From the NCBI GenBank assembly GCA_030247885.1, contig JAPDRO010000005.1:186001-250000 (forward strand): a stretch of 64,000 nt of DNA, written 5' to 3'. Positions within the stretch are counted from its first letter, which is position 1, and each line of letters begins with the position of its first letter. A program made the translations under genes and the position numbers. The DNA is from Taxawa tesnikishii (nom. ined.) (Eukaryota > Ascomycota > Dothideomycetes > Dothideales). Positions 12,592-24,860 of the stretch are shown one piece after another. Under the pieces are notes generated by a model. The model saw only the letters and a program-made list of their open reading frames with translations. It was not told the origin of the DNA and ran no database searches.

Positions 12592-14251
12592 TCATATCTT
12601 GCCGCCCGCGCCTCTTCTTCCCTTCCTCTTCCCACGGCCCTCTTCCTCCACATCCTCTTCCTCCTTCCCTTTCTTCAACAACTCATCGAGCTGCCATTCC
12701 TCCGGGTCGTACCAGTCCTCGCCATCGCTCATCTCGCCCACATGGCCCTCTGCCTTACACCACCTGAATACGTCTTTGCGTAGTCTGTCCGCCTTGAGTA
12801 GTCCTTGTAGTAGGTCTTCGGCTTCTCGGACCACCTGCTCTTGTTTTTGCACGTACAAGACCAGCACTCGCCGCGTGTCTTCCGCTTCCTGTGCTGGTAG
12901 ACCGAAATCCCGGTCGGGTAATGACGCGGCCGGGAATTGAAAAAGCGGATGCACCGAAGGGATCGAGGAGGGCACGGGAGAGGGCGATGGAGAAGTATGT
13001 GCTGCGGGAGACGGCGTGGTCCGGGCTTTGGCGCGTGTTGTCATGCGGTGCTGGATATGCCCGTTTGCGGATTCTGGAGAGGAGTCTCGTGAGTGGCCGT
13101 TACCCATGGCTGCCGCATCTGACTCCCCGTCATTAGTCGTTGGCTGTTCGTCTGGGTTTGCCCCATCTATTTGCATAGCTTCTGCTTCATCAGCCTGTTC
13201 GCCGGTCGCATTCTCCTTGGTCTGTGCCTGTGTGTCCTCCTCGATGCGCTCGTCCCTCGCGTTTGAGTCTTGTACTCCCTGCTTGTCTATGCTCTTTCCG
13301 CGTCCACTTTCCGCGTTGCCATATCCACGGCTTTGATGCCGTTGACTTCTCCGTCCTGCGTGCTGAGACTGTCGCCATTGGTCGCAAGCGGGGAGCAGTC
13401 TGTGTAGTCTCCATAGTCGCGGGCCCTTGCTGGTCGATTGACATGCTTGAGTCGTTGACACACGGGTCTGTATCGTTCAAGGGCTGATCTGTAGGGTCGA
13501 ATATCGCGGAATCCTGGTAGGTTTCCATATTCTCGAGCGGTATCCACATTTCGTCGCCCCGGAACCTTTGAAGCATTTGTTTCGCACGCCACAAGGCCTC
13601 TTTCTCCCGGTAGACCAGTTCGCGAGCATTTTCCGCCATCTCCGTCAGGCTCCTGGAGATGTAGGGTATGGATAAGGAGGGATGGTTCGGTAGTTCAGAC
13701 GCTGCGGTTAAGGGGGCAAGCAGACCTGGGAAGGTATCAGCAACAAGCACAGTGCAAACGGTGTGCGTACTGACATTCCAATTTGGTCCCGTCGCTGAAC
13801 GGATTTTCTTCTGCTGGTGATCCGACTCCTTCTTCATCATCGTCTTCATCCTCCAAATCCTCTGGTTCTATGATATCGCCGTCTTCGTCGAGACGTCGTG
13901 GATTTTGGTGGATGATGTACCTGTGGTAGCCAGCATGCTCGACTCTCTGCGCGCAAAAGGTGTTACTGCCGTGTCCTGGCCACAAAGAGCTCTTTAACTT
14001 ACCGTTCGGTAAGATCTTCCGCCTGTAGTATCTAGTCTTCCCTCACAGACGTAGGACGCTCCGCGCTTCGATTTGTTGGAGCGGTTGGTGTGAGCGTGTA
14101 TCGAACTTTCTGAGTCAGAATCTGGACGTGTCAGCCGCTGGATTGTGAACAACTACGCGACTGGGAGAGGATGTATACCACTTTGGCGTCTACGCATAGC
14201 GAGCTTCATCCCTCTGATGGTCTCGGCGAACAGTGTCTGTTGCGCCGCCAT
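12592..14251 (-). CDS. RXT2: RXT2-like subunit of the Rpd3L histone deacetylase complex
   Basis: Four exons: 14251-14179, 14121-14003, 13946-13775 and 13725-12592, with introns of 57, 56 and 49 nt. About 499 residues once two suspected missing bases are allowed for. Diagnostic blocks are MAAQQTLFAETIRGMKLAMR at the N-terminus, the Rxt2_N core HAGYHRYIIHQNPRRLDEDG followed by an acidic run, LLAPLTAASELPNHPSLSIP, WRAKQMLQRFRGDEMWIP, and the C-terminal helical block VLYVQKQEQVVREAEDLLQG with GEMSDGEDWYDPEEW. Rxt2 is a small structural subunit of Rpd3L in yeast, acting in the nucleus. The last exon changes frame twice in a poorly conserved acidic linker, near GGGG 13390-13393 and near 13320-13340. 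A 64-nt GTGTGT...CAG intron (about 13403-13466) could bridge both shifts instead, but its acceptor-side reading looks non-coding. It shares a 433-nt divergent promoter with the TRAPPC11-like gene. Confidence 0.9.
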
Positions 14252-14684
14252 GGTGAGCTAGGCGAGTTCGTGGCTCTTGTACGCTTGAAATCCGTGACTT
14301 GTTGCAACAGCTGTACTGTGTAGATGCGTGCAAAAAGCTGGAAGAGGCTCTCAAAGATCGACAGCACTCTGTGCCGAAAGAGTGGAATGCGCTCGCTGAG
14401 GAGGCTGAGGAATTGGAGAGATTGGGGACTCACTTTCACTGACTCTACCCCAGATTTCGGCTGCGTCACCGGCGCTTTTGGGAAAAGGTACAACGGAGGT
14501 TGCCGTTGCTGTACGCGGCTGTTTCGCGTTTGACTTGTTGCTCGCCCATTTACCCAACCATTTAGTGACGGTCTTCCGACCGCAGCTTCCAAGAGGTTGA
14601 GTGGATGTTGTGGCCCGTCGGTAGTGTGTCTGGCGGTATATCGAACTGCCCTTTTGAGACCATCTCCGGGACCATCAGAGCGAA
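14252..14684. promoter_or_regulatory. Divergent promoter region, RXT2 / TRAPPC11-like
   Basis: 433 nt between two start codons on opposite strands. No TATA box or known binding site was identified with confidence. Confidence 0.5.
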
Positions 14685-17600
14685 ATGGAGGCTTATCCGG
14701 ACGATTATATCACCCATAACCTGCCACTGGTCGTGTTGTCCGGTTTGGAAAATGCATCAGCAACGACGCCCTCGTCCAGTCCGGATGGCTTTGACTTCGG
14801 TAGAGGCACGAGAATCACCTCGGATCTACCATGTCTTTCTGGCTCCAGGGCGGAGCATCTCCTTTCCGAGTTCATGAAAGCCGACGGAAGTGCGCTGCCT
14901 TGGAACGTTGAGGGACATGGCAACAGGCCTGATTTGATAGGCTTTAAGCTGGCGAGCTCTGGGAGGGTAGGTACGGCGCCGACGCCTCTGCTGTTCACGA
15001 GAAAGCCTGTACTGATAGCGGAGTACCATAGGAGTACACGTTCCCGCTCCGTAAGGCTGCTCCTCCGCCTCTCACCCCCAGTCTGTCGCCCCCGAATAGT
15101 CCGCAGGCCAATCCGTCGCCAGGCATAGAGTTACACTCCCCATTGAGCCCGCTGTCTCCCAGTTCAGCCCTGTTTCCGGACGGTGTCCTGTCGCCGCATT
15201 GGGTGGCAAAGCATCAGCACCATGTCCCTTCAGTTTTCATCTCCTTCTTTGAGATCAACGCCGACCCATCATCGAGCAGCTTGCAGGACAACCATCTCAA
15301 GAACGACATCAACGCCATCAAGACAGCTCTTACAAAATCGGGGTTCAAAACGCGCTACGCCGTGGTTTTGTTGAGTGACAAGTCCCTCAGCGCCGCTCCT
15401 GAACTTGAAGAGCGCCTGGCTGCACTCAGGAGAGCTACCAGTCTTGACTCCAAGACCTCTCTTTTCTTCTTGCCGCCGAATGGATCACGCACCGAACTTG
15501 CATCTTTCGTCACCAACGTGCTAGTTGCACTGCAACCGGTTTGTATAGAATATTACAGGGATCTCACTAAACATGCAAGACGTAAGAAGAATCGTGGTTA
15601 CGTACCTCCTCCGACAGCAGCTCCTACTCGTGGGACATCTCAAACGTTGTCCACCCAAGGCTGGAACGTTCGTTACGAGTTCAAGCAAGGCGTATTCGCC
15701 GAGTTCAGACAAGAAATGGATGTTGCCGAAAGACACTATTCGTTTGCTATCGAGGAACTTTTCAATCCCGAGGGTGTTTTCGAGACAACCCCTAGTTGGT
15801 CGCCTCGCTGGGATGAAGCCCGGCTGTTGTGCGATGTCATCGCTCTTAGAGTCCTGAGATGTCAACTCTGGCGGGAATGACCACAGGAGCAGCCGAGTCG
15901 TGGAGCAACTACAAAGAAAGAATGCAAGATCTAGTTGACCGTCGCGGCAAAGGAACAGCAACCTACGGCTGGGAAGCCTGGGAGGCACGGTGGGCTCGAA
16001 TTATGGCAGAGCTGATAGAGATGGCGGATCTACCGGTGTTCCAGACGTCAGATATTCAAGGTGATGAAGAGAGTGGCGAAGCACCGGTCAGTGGAAATTA
16101 TGCCCCTCCGGAGAAGGCGTTTTCGGCTATGGAGCGTCTCCCCCATTCCACTTTCTACATCATCCGGGATACTTCTATAGTATATCTGCCAAGTACAACA
16201 GAGCGAGGCGGAAAAGAGCAGAAGCCATGCCAGAAGAAGACCGAACCCCTCCTGGCCAGTCTCCCGCCAGCCAAGTGGCCCATCGCACACGAACCTACGA
16301 TACATATCTAGTACCACAACCGCATGAGGAAATGCCATTACCGGGCCAGCAAGGCTTTAACTATCTGAGCGAAATCAAGGCTTCAATTGAACAGGCGGAA
16401 CGGCATTTCAGAAAGCGAGGGCAGACGCGTGCCGCAGCTCATCTCATGCTCCGCCTTGCAAAAGATTTCGTCGATGGACAGCGGTTTCAAGATGCGTTGG
16501 ACGTTCTTCGACCTACATGGGACAACATGGTCTGGCGAAGGGAACAATGGTGGGACCTCGCTGCTACTTTATTGCAGCTGGTGCACATCTGTGCTGTGAA
16601 GCGTGAGGACCGCAGCCTTCGAATGGAAGTGGAATGGGAGATGGCATGTGATGGCAAGCTGACCTATCCATATCCTGATACGTGCCGCCGTGCTGACATC
16701 TGAAAGTGTTTCCCAAGGGTCTATGGAGGCCCGTAGATCTGACGAAGACAATCAGAGACTACGGATCCTCATCACAAACAGTAACCAGAACATCGAGCAG
16801 CTCCGCTAGACTTTCTCCTGGTGAGTACAGCTTTGAGAAGCTGTCGTATGGTTTTGTGAGGTACACGCTAACACCGCACAGTCTCGTTGTCATTCTCCTT
16901 TGGCAAAGGCGCAGCTCACGTTGGAGAATCGGCATCCGCGCAGCTTGTCTTGAGCTCAAATGCCGCAAAGGACACGACACCCATCACGTTATCGGGATTG
17001 ACAGTAGAGTTCAACGGCAACCCAGCTAGACTTGAGATCAGCCATAGCACGAACAGTGATGGCCGGTCCGACACAGCGCTCACTTCGTTCGAGCACGTCG
17101 AGCTCGCTGACGAAGGCAGCTCATCCTTGCCTGGAGCCAAAATCATGACTGGTTCTACGAACCTCACTCTGCGTGCTGGCCAGAGGCGCATCTTTGCGTT
17201 AACAATCCCACTTCGCGATGCAGATCCATTGAAAGCCACAGAAGCCTCAATCAGCCTGGAATCAGGCAACGTCCACTTCCAGTTCGCTTATGTTCAGCCA
17301 GCGGACATACAAAGTAACAAATGGTGGCTCCCTTCGGACAAACAGCCTTTCAGTCAGCGCATCGGTCGCGAGCAGTCGAATATGATCAACGTCCTGCCGA
17401 AGCCGCCGAAAATGCAGATACGGGTGCGCAATCTCAGCAACGAGTATTTTACAAATGAGACCACCACTCTGGAGTTGGAGTTCTCACATGAAGAAGATGA
17501 CGAGGCAGAGGCTACGCTGAAGATCAGAACCAGTGAGAGCACTGAATCTTCACTCAGACTCGCGTGGGAAGACGACCGCGGAGCTGCCGAGGTTAGCGAG

Positions 17601-18665
17601 GGCGACGCAGTTGACGTCTCAGACTCGACCTTAGAGAGCCTAAAGCTAGGACGAATAGGTGCGGAGTCACAGATTCGCCGTCTCCGCATGACTGCACCTG
17701 ATCTACCCTCAAACTTCACCATCAGCGTCGAGGTGGCTTATCACCTGCTGTCCGACACGGACACCGCAATGACCAAAACGCTTACGCTGAATCTAACATT
17801 TGTCAGTCCCTTCGAAGCGAACTACGAGTTCAAGCCTAGAGTACATCCCGACCGCTGGCCCAGCTTCTTCAGCCTGCCGGATCCGCTTCCCGCTCAAAAG
17901 TTGCAAGAACCCGAAGGAATCGTGCAACGATGGTGTCTCACGAGTCGGATCGCGTCGTTCGCATCCGAACCCCTCATCATCGAGCAAGCGAACATCCTCA
18001 TCAACAACATCACCAACAACGCCATCTGCTCGATCGACGAAAGCTCTGAAAAGCCCACCCTACGAACAACAATCCCACAAGCGATCGAGTCCGTCCCCTT
18101 CATTCTCACGACACGTAAGCTCACACTCGAAGACCGCCGCTCCTCCACCCTGGACGTCTCTCTCTCCATAACCTGGCGTCGCCAATCCGCCTCTACAGAT
18201 AGGACCTTCACCACCCTCCTCGCTGTCCCAAACCTTACCGTCCCAGCCTCCGAGCCGCGTGTTCTGTGCAGCGCAACTCGTGCCTCTTCCTCAACATCCG
18301 CCAACGACTCAGCCGATCCAGAGTTGGTCCACCTCACCTACACGCTCGAAAATCCCTCAATGCACTACCTCACCTTCACGCTGACGATGGAGGCGAGTGA
18401 CGCATTTGCGTTCAGTGGACCGAAGTACAGGACGCTGAGCCTGACGCCGATGAGTCGGACTAGTGTAAAATATACGCTGCTGGTGCACGAAGGTGATAGG
18501 AGTGAGGATGTGGAGGAGGAGGGAAGGGGAAAGGGAAGGTGGGTTTGGCCCGTGTTGAGGGTTGTGGATGCGTACTTTCAGAAGAATCTAAGGGTGTTGG
18601 AGGCGGGAGAGGAGGCCAAGGGGGATGGGAGGGGAGGGGTTGGGGTTTGGGTGCCACGGAAATAA
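14685..18665 (+). CDS. TRAPPC11-like Foie-gras/gryzun trafficking protein
   Basis: Four exons: 14685-14966, 15032-16647, 16707-16820 and 16882-18665. The three introns (65, 59 and 61 nt) have good branch sites. The protein is about 1265 residues if two bases are missing, and the total is then an exact multiple of three. The start reads MEAYPDDYITHNLPLVVLSG, conserved in fungal relatives. The Foie-gras region lies around residues 300-660 (WDEARLLCDVIALRVLRCQLW, RRGKGTATYGWEAWEARW, PEEDRTPPGQSPASQ). A beta-rich C-terminal gryzun half includes ITLSGLTVEFNG. TRAPPC11 proteins are subunits of TRAPP complexes in ER-Golgi and autophagy trafficking; I infer the same role. Frame changes occur at GGG 15873-15875 (LRCQLW to MTTGAAESW) and at the C5 run 16140-16144 (RLP to FHFLHHPGY). 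Both correspond to one lost base. The gene is otherwise intact. Confidence 0.88.
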
Positions 18666-19109
18666 AGACGGGGGTGATTTGTGTAAGGGTGAAATGCGGC
18701 GGCGGGCTAGAATGCGGGCAAGTTCCATAAGCGCAATGTGAAGAATGGGTTGGTGATGGGTCTTACACCAGCTACAAATGGTGTGATTTGGCAAGCGACG
18801 ACTCGCTATAGCAACGATGATAGGCGAATCATTTTTCTGAGCGGAAAAGCATCTGTAGCTACGGTACTATTACAGTCACAGATATGCAGTGACACAACCA
18901 TCCCGAGTAACGCATATGACGCCTTTTAAAGACCAGCTCAGTGGTCGATATAGTCAGTAGGGCCATGTCCAGTGATTGAATACCCAGCAGGTAGTTCTTA
19001 AACCCTCAGCACATTCAATGCGTTGAATGTGCTCTTGTATGAGCGTCCAACGTAGGCGTCACGATTGGGATAGCTGCCGATAGTTGTGTAGGGCATTCTC
19101 CAGTGTCCC
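18666..19109. other. Gap between convergent genes with a hairpin
   Basis: 444 nt separating the stops of the TRAPPC11-like and NmrA-like genes. The only structure seen is the 11-bp inverted repeat at 19008-19033, listed separately. Confidence 0.6.
19008..19033. repeat. Perfect 11-bp inverted repeat, 4-nt loop
   Basis: Arms AGCACATTCAA (19008-19018) and TTGAATGTGCT (19023-19033) flank TGCG. It sits 75 nt beyond the stop of the NmrA-like gene and 340 nt beyond the TRAPPC11-like stop, so it could be transcribed in either 3' end. Confidence 0.85.
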
Positions 19110-20195
19110 CTACAAGCTGTCTCTGTCCCTCTCAAGCGCCTGCCTCAAGTCAAGCAAGTCGCTCTGGATCCCCAGTTCTTTAGCCCCAATAACCCGGCCA
19201 GCATGAGCCTTGCCCCAATCCTCTGCAACTTCATTCAAACTCAGCTGCTGGTAAATCTCTTTTCCGTATAGTCCCCAGATACCCTCCCACTCCTCCGGCG
19301 TACACTGCACATACTGCACTCGTTTCCCGGTAACCTCGCCCCACAATTTGAGCGCGTCAACGTATTTGACGATGTCCGTCGCGACCATACAATACTTTGC
19401 GGGCAGACTCACATCTGGCTTGGTCAGAATGGCAGCCACGAACGTGCCGACATTGTTCTCGATTTCGGAAATCCAAATGATCGTTGATGGTTTGCATGGC
19501 TGCATCCATGTATGAGCGCCATAGCCACCCGGCTACACGTATTCGTTAGCTTGCCGAAAACACTCAGCAGGAGGACTAGGGGTTAGGGGCGATGTACGAT
19601 CTCAACAGGCCTCATGAGGGGGTTATGAAAGTTACTCGCGAACCAGCCAACCCACAAGAACGTGGTTTTCTTGGCCAGCTCTGGCAGCGACCTCTGGATC
19701 TCATCCGCTGCTTTATCTTTGTAGTCCCAATGCGGGACGAGATAGTCCTTGCCCGCGAGCTTTTCACCAGAGGGCAAGCTATGCAGGACGAAATGGTCCA
19801 AGCTCGCAGTCTTGCCGGCGGCGGAGGCGATTCGGAGGATTTGATCGTATTCTTTCTGGCCTGCGCCGTGGTCTCCGAGCGTTTGGATATGTTCCCAGAA
19901 GTTGGTCACTGCAAAGATGGCGCTCGCACCCTTGGCTTTGGTCAGCTGAACTATCCCAGACTTGATGGCATACTGGAAGAGAGAGCGGTTGTACCTCAAA
20001 GGCTTTCGAGAGAGAGGCTTCGTTATCATAGTCGGCTGTTGTCAAATCCGCACCTCGAGCAGCCAGCGCTTTGGCAGCGTCGGATTGTATGTTCCTGGTG
20101 ACAGCACGCACCTGCCATCCCTTTTCGAGCATCCGACGAGCCACCGAACCACCGAGCTGGCCTGTAGCGCCAGTGACTACGATGAGCTTGGCCAT
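19110..20195 (-). CDS. NmrA-like NAD(P)-binding Rossmann protein
   Basis: Three exons: 20195-19995, 19930-19598 and 19532-19110, with introns of 64 and 65 nt. The product has 318 residues. The N-terminal dinucleotide-binding motif is VVTGATGQLGGSVAR, and the NmrA signature GASAIFAVTNFWEH follows intron 1. Exon 3 begins PGGYGAHTW. NmrA-type proteins are atypical short-chain dehydrogenase relatives; some sense NAD(P) redox state and bind GATA factors, others are reductases. Nothing in the sequence decides between these. The fold is complete with no frame break. It lies at the edge of the accessory block next to a rhodopsin-domain gene on the same strand, 781 nt away. Confidence 0.9.
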
Positions 20196-20976
20196 CTTTG
20201 TTGAGTTATTGTAAAGAATGGACGGCGAGAGCTGGTGAGCGATCTAGGAAAATCCAAAGAAGCATTTATACCTCCTCGTCTAGATGGAAGTGTAGGAACA
20301 AGAGAGCTCGAGATGCAAGAGCCTCGAGCATTCGACACAAAGAGTTCTCCATTGCTGACGCGCAGGTTGCCCGCCTGAAAGCCGTACATATTCCTGAAAG
20401 GGTTAAGGGTAGCTGACCTAAGAAGCCCACTGTTGGAGTTCGAGGCTAAGCGGGTGGGACTACTGTGCATGTCATGACGTGGACAGAAAATGAAATAGAG
20501 CTAGGTATATAAGGCGTTTAGCTTCTTCAGACAAGACAGAACACTCATACGTCGATTATCGAGTCAACCATCAACATCGGAATCACTCCGCTTGCGTGGG
20601 GGCCTTACCGCCCTCACTAGCGTAATGACTTGGAATACATATTCGCTCTTCTCCTCGCCAGTCTACCTGCTATGTAAATGCATTGTGATGAAAGAAGCGG
20701 AAGCGAAAGTGCATATGTTTACAATGTTTCTGTACATATATACAGTTATATTAGAACAAGCCACCACTGGCAACAATATACCTACCGGCCACATACGCCC
20801 GCTTTGCCCCGTGGTATCATTGAGAAAGAAGAACCCGCTCAGAAAAGGATCACACTTCGTACCCTCGTCACCAGTCCTCCCAGCCCTCTTTCCTCCCATA
20901 ATCCCAATTCCTCCCCAGTTCTCCCGAATCCAAACCCGTCCCGTCAATATCATGTATCCCTCCCCACCTCGATTCC
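20196..20976. other. Gap between two minus-strand genes, no gene seen
   Basis: 781 nt holding the NmrA-like promoter and the 3' flank of the rhodopsin-domain gene. TATATAAGG at 20505-20514 is TATA-like but lies on the plus strand with no recognised gene after it. Confidence 0.5.
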
Positions 20977-22465
20977 TCAGTGAATCTTAACCTCCGTCGT
21001 CCTCATGATTCCACCCCTCAGCCCCTCCGTACTTTCTGAACTGCTCTTAGGCCTCGTGTCCCCTCCTTCGCTGTGTTCGCTGTCTCCGTCCGGCAACACT
21101 CCAATGTCTCCCAGATCGCCACTCGTGACATGCACGTGGTAGGGTCTCTTGTGCCGCATGACACTTTCCCGGCTGCCTTCGGATCCGCCTGACTGCGTAG
21201 TGCTCGTTATGACGGTCGTCGGACTCGACAGCCCCTTGAGCTCGTAGTTGGCCAGCACAGAGGCAGTCGCACTGAGGTCTTGGTGTCTTTGGTACCCTCG
21301 TGAGTGGTATCCACTTCCGGGTATTCCAGGTCCAATTCCGCCCGTGGTGCGGCTGCGGCCACGCGGGTTGGTGTATGATTTACTCCTGCTTCCCGAGAGA
21401 CCAGTCCGGGCAGACGTGAGGATGGAGCTGAAGAGGGGTTTCACGGCTGGAAGCGACGCTGCCAAAATTCCAATGTACAGCTCCAATGCGTTCCACACGA
21501 AGAAGGTGTCGTGGTAGGTGCGGTCGGTATTGGAGGGGTAATCAGCTTGAGCTTTTGCTTTTACGATGCCGGCTGCGCAGGCGAAATAGCCGAGGGAGAG
21601 GATGGCGACGAGGGAGATCTTGGTGCGTGTATTCATTTGCAGGTTCCAAATGATCGGGATGGGGATGGTGGCGAAGAGAAAGTCGGTCGCAATGTTGACG
21701 ACGGAGTTGAAAAGACCGATGTCTGCGAAGGTTTGGGCACTGAAACACTTGGTTCTCGGATCGGCGGCGAGTTTGACGTCCCAGGAGGCCTGAACGGGCA
21801 TGCAAGCGAAGATAAGGGTGCCGGCACATGCGGCTGTAAAGCAAATGAGGAAACCTGTGACGGGTTTTGTCAGTACGATCACGTTCGCCAGTTTGGAGAG
21901 GGGAACTGTACTGACCGATGATAACAGCTAGAAAGCGTTTCCAGCTCGGATGCGGCGCAAGGCGCATGAGAAAGACTGCAATAGATATCTTGACCAAACT
22001 GACGCCGAACATGACCCAAAGGGAATGGTAGAACTGCCATTGTAGTATTGATCGCATCTGAGAGGCTGAGAGTGTTGAGGTATGCCGCCCTACACCATAA
22101 CGAACCTCGCCGATGAAGGAGGCCAGCATTGCTACACCCAAAACCTGGGCAGAGCCATCAGTGAGCTGTCTAACCAAGACATCCCGGTGTCAAATACGCA
22201 CCGTCGCAGCAGTCATGATCCAGTCATCAGCACCAATGAAGCCCAATTTTCGGATCCTGGCATAGAGACGCATAGCAACAACGATCACAGCTGCGGCGCA
22301 GAAAGTCCCGACTACAGCGAGGATGGCTGGTCCGTTGTTTTGGTCTGCATACTCAGCGTTCAGAGGTGATTGGGTTGTTGCAGTCTTCAACTCAAGTGCT
22401 TGTCGTGCTGATACAACCGCAATGCTGTGCGTAGCCGCATACTGAGATTTATGCCACATCCACAT
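20977..22465 (-). CDS. Rhodopsin-domain (SAT4/Pth11-like) integral membrane protein
   Basis: Three exons: 22465-22202, 22144-21916 and 21854-20977, with introns of 57 and 61 nt. The product has 456 residues. About seven hydrophobic segments fall between residues 45 and 310, including AILAVVGTFCAAAVIVVAM, QFYHSLWVMFGVSLVKISIA, GFLICFTAACAGTLIFACMP and NSVVNIATDFLFATIPIPII. Family hallmarks are GADDWIMTAA after the first segment, CFSAQTFADIGLFNSVVNI and the late DTFFVWNALELYIGILAASL. The C-terminal 130 residues are polar, Ser/Gly-rich and cytosolic in prediction. There is no CFEM domain. The family is very large in filamentous fungi; a few members (Pth11) act as surface receptors in pathogens, most are uncharacterised. 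No ligand is inferred. Confidence 0.9.
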
Positions 22466-24860
22466 GGCGACAACCTGGTTCTCGACCCTTAGTGACTAGC
22501 ACAACTTCACTCCGTCCAGCGAGAGGACCGTCAAGACTGTGGTCGTTTAGATATGAGAGAAGAGAAACCCTATAGATCGCTTCTAATCGTGCCAAGCCGC
22601 GCGGTCGGTAGCTATCAGACAGGAACCGAAGGAAGACCAAATCGTGGGGCAGCCGCGACATGTGCAGATTACATGCAAGTATGTGAGGCAACAAGGGGGC
22701 GGCTTGGGTAAAGAGCGACGTTTTACTTTTCTTGTACCGGGAATATCGAATGAAAGGAAGCGAGAAAACGGAGAGCGACAGAAAGATATGAATGATGATG
22801 CAGCTCACAACGGGGAACATAGTCCTATTAGCTATTTGCAAGCCGCGACTGTACACTCATTGGTCGCGGGCTCACGGCAGATGCATGGACTTTTGGAGAG
22901 CATGGGCGGATATGAAGCCGGTCGATCGTCAACCAGGTGGTCAGTCCAGGACAGATCTCACACGACGATCCCAGCATCGCGTAAGTTCTGAGATGTGCGG
23001 CGGAGAGTAGCCCATTCAGGCAATGAATCTGGAATGAAAACAGCCGCAATTTAGACGAACTCAGTAGTTTGACAACCGCCTTGTTGTTCCTTCGGTTAGA
23101 TACGATATCCCATCTAGCCACTCAGCCTGGCGACTCGAGGGAGTCTAACCAAGCGACGCGAGGGCTACATTTGGCAGGTAGTCACGAGGTTCCCCGTGTC
23201 CGTTCTGCGCCAGTATCGCAGGCGAAGATAAAGGTTTTGCGATGGCAGCTGGCAAACCGTAGCGTCTATTGAGCGTCATGGAATTCTCGAATACTAGCAC
23301 CACTCCTCGCTTAACAGCGTATTCCATTGTTTGTAAGCGGTCTTTTGACGCTAGAGATTCTCTTGATTCAAGTCACTGGTGGCAGCCGTGCAGTGACGGC
23401 AGTAGTGTTGAGGTAGAGGGCGTGCCTGTGAGGCCCGTGATACGTTGCATCAGGATACGTGCGCTTGCAAGACACGGGCCCGGTCATGTCAAAGACTGAT
23501 TAATTTAGCCTTGGCTTGTCCGTCCCTCATCTCCACAGATGGGCGGGCCCATCTGCGGCAGATGCTTCCTTGTCGCCCGCCAGTTTGAACGTCCAACGGT
23601 CGAAGAAAAGGGTCGACACCGCTCTCAAGATGCCGGCTAAATGCGATCCCAGCGGTTGACCTTTGTCGTAGCCGTTGTTTACCGCGCGTGGCCCAGATGT
23701 GTGTGTGCTAAAGAACGGGTCGTTCAGAGGAGCTAGGTGGAACAGGCGGGAGAGGTAACTGCAGAGAACGCCCGAGGCCCGAGGCGCTGAGGAGACGTGG
23801 AATAGGCCACGCCTCAATAATCAAGCTGACAAGGGCTGGGCGTGGTTCACAGGGGAGAAGGCTGTTTTCCACCTCTGTTCGCTCACTGAACGCGTTCTTC
23901 CTTCGGGTTTGCCCCACGCTTGGCGACGCAGGGTCTGCATATATCGTTACATGTAGCCTCAACCTTCGCTCTCACATATGACCCCGTCCACGATTGCTGC
24001 CGTCTCTCAAGTCACTCATCTTGTTCGGACGCCACATGCTCCCTGTCAAGCCTGTCCAACCATGCAAAAGGCTGGGCAAAGGCTCCTTCAGGGTCACCAC
24101 CTACAGCAGCAACCGGAGGCGGCACGGATAATGTAAGGTACGGTGCGTCACCAGCCGGCATTCCGGGATGGAGCACCTCATTGCAGTCGCTAGCTACTAG
24201 CGGTCGTCGTGGAATGGAGCCCGAGGGGAAGACTCGCAATCATCCGGGCCCGCATGCCCTTAATGTGTAGGCTCCAATGCTGTGCTGTGCCGCACCACGG
24301 CCGTCGAGGTCTTCCTGAATGCAACCTTTGTGCGAGGCGGCGACAACTCGAGCCCTTGCCTTCCTGACAGCTGAGGGATGCAGGGCATTTGTAGAGTTGT
24401 CAGAGCTCACAGACACACCATTCCTTCGGTCAAGTATACTCTGGACAGAGGTATGCATCAGGCTACCGAGAGACCCGTGACCAAGGCACTCTTCCTTCTT
24501 TGGCTACAACGTTCCATCGCACAGATTTTGCCAAGATCCCCGCCAGTCCCGTAACACAAGCTGCTAGAGACACTAAGCAATGCATCATGCGAGTCGAGCG
24601 TGGGTCGACTTGCCAAAGTGTTGTCGATCAGTTCCGTGGCCACGAGGCACAGAAATGCCGGGTCCGCCATCGCTACCGGCCCAGAGGCATTTGGTAAAGC
24701 GATGGGTTGTTGGTCCTGACTCTCGCGGCCTCACCCAATCTCTCATGTGATATATCAAGTTACCTCGCCAGATGGTGTAAGTGCTTTCGTTGCTTGTCCA
24801 AGTTCATCATCAGCCACTGGGAGTGCTCTTCCCAAACCTCCGCGAGAACACCCCTGCATC
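22466..24860. other. 2.4-kb gap between divergent genes, no gene seen
   Basis: Holds the promoters of the rhodopsin-domain gene (minus) and the tyrosinase (plus). Open frames on both strands look random. A 9-bp inverted repeat (CAGATGGGC/GCCCATCTG, 2-nt spacer) lies at 23536-23555. Confidence 0.55.

Noticed and set aside
12592-18665. RXT2 and TRAPPC11-like genes as pseudogenes
   Set aside because: Apart from single-base breaks at short G/C runs, both keep all conserved blocks, good splice sites and exact frame totals, so decay is unlikely.
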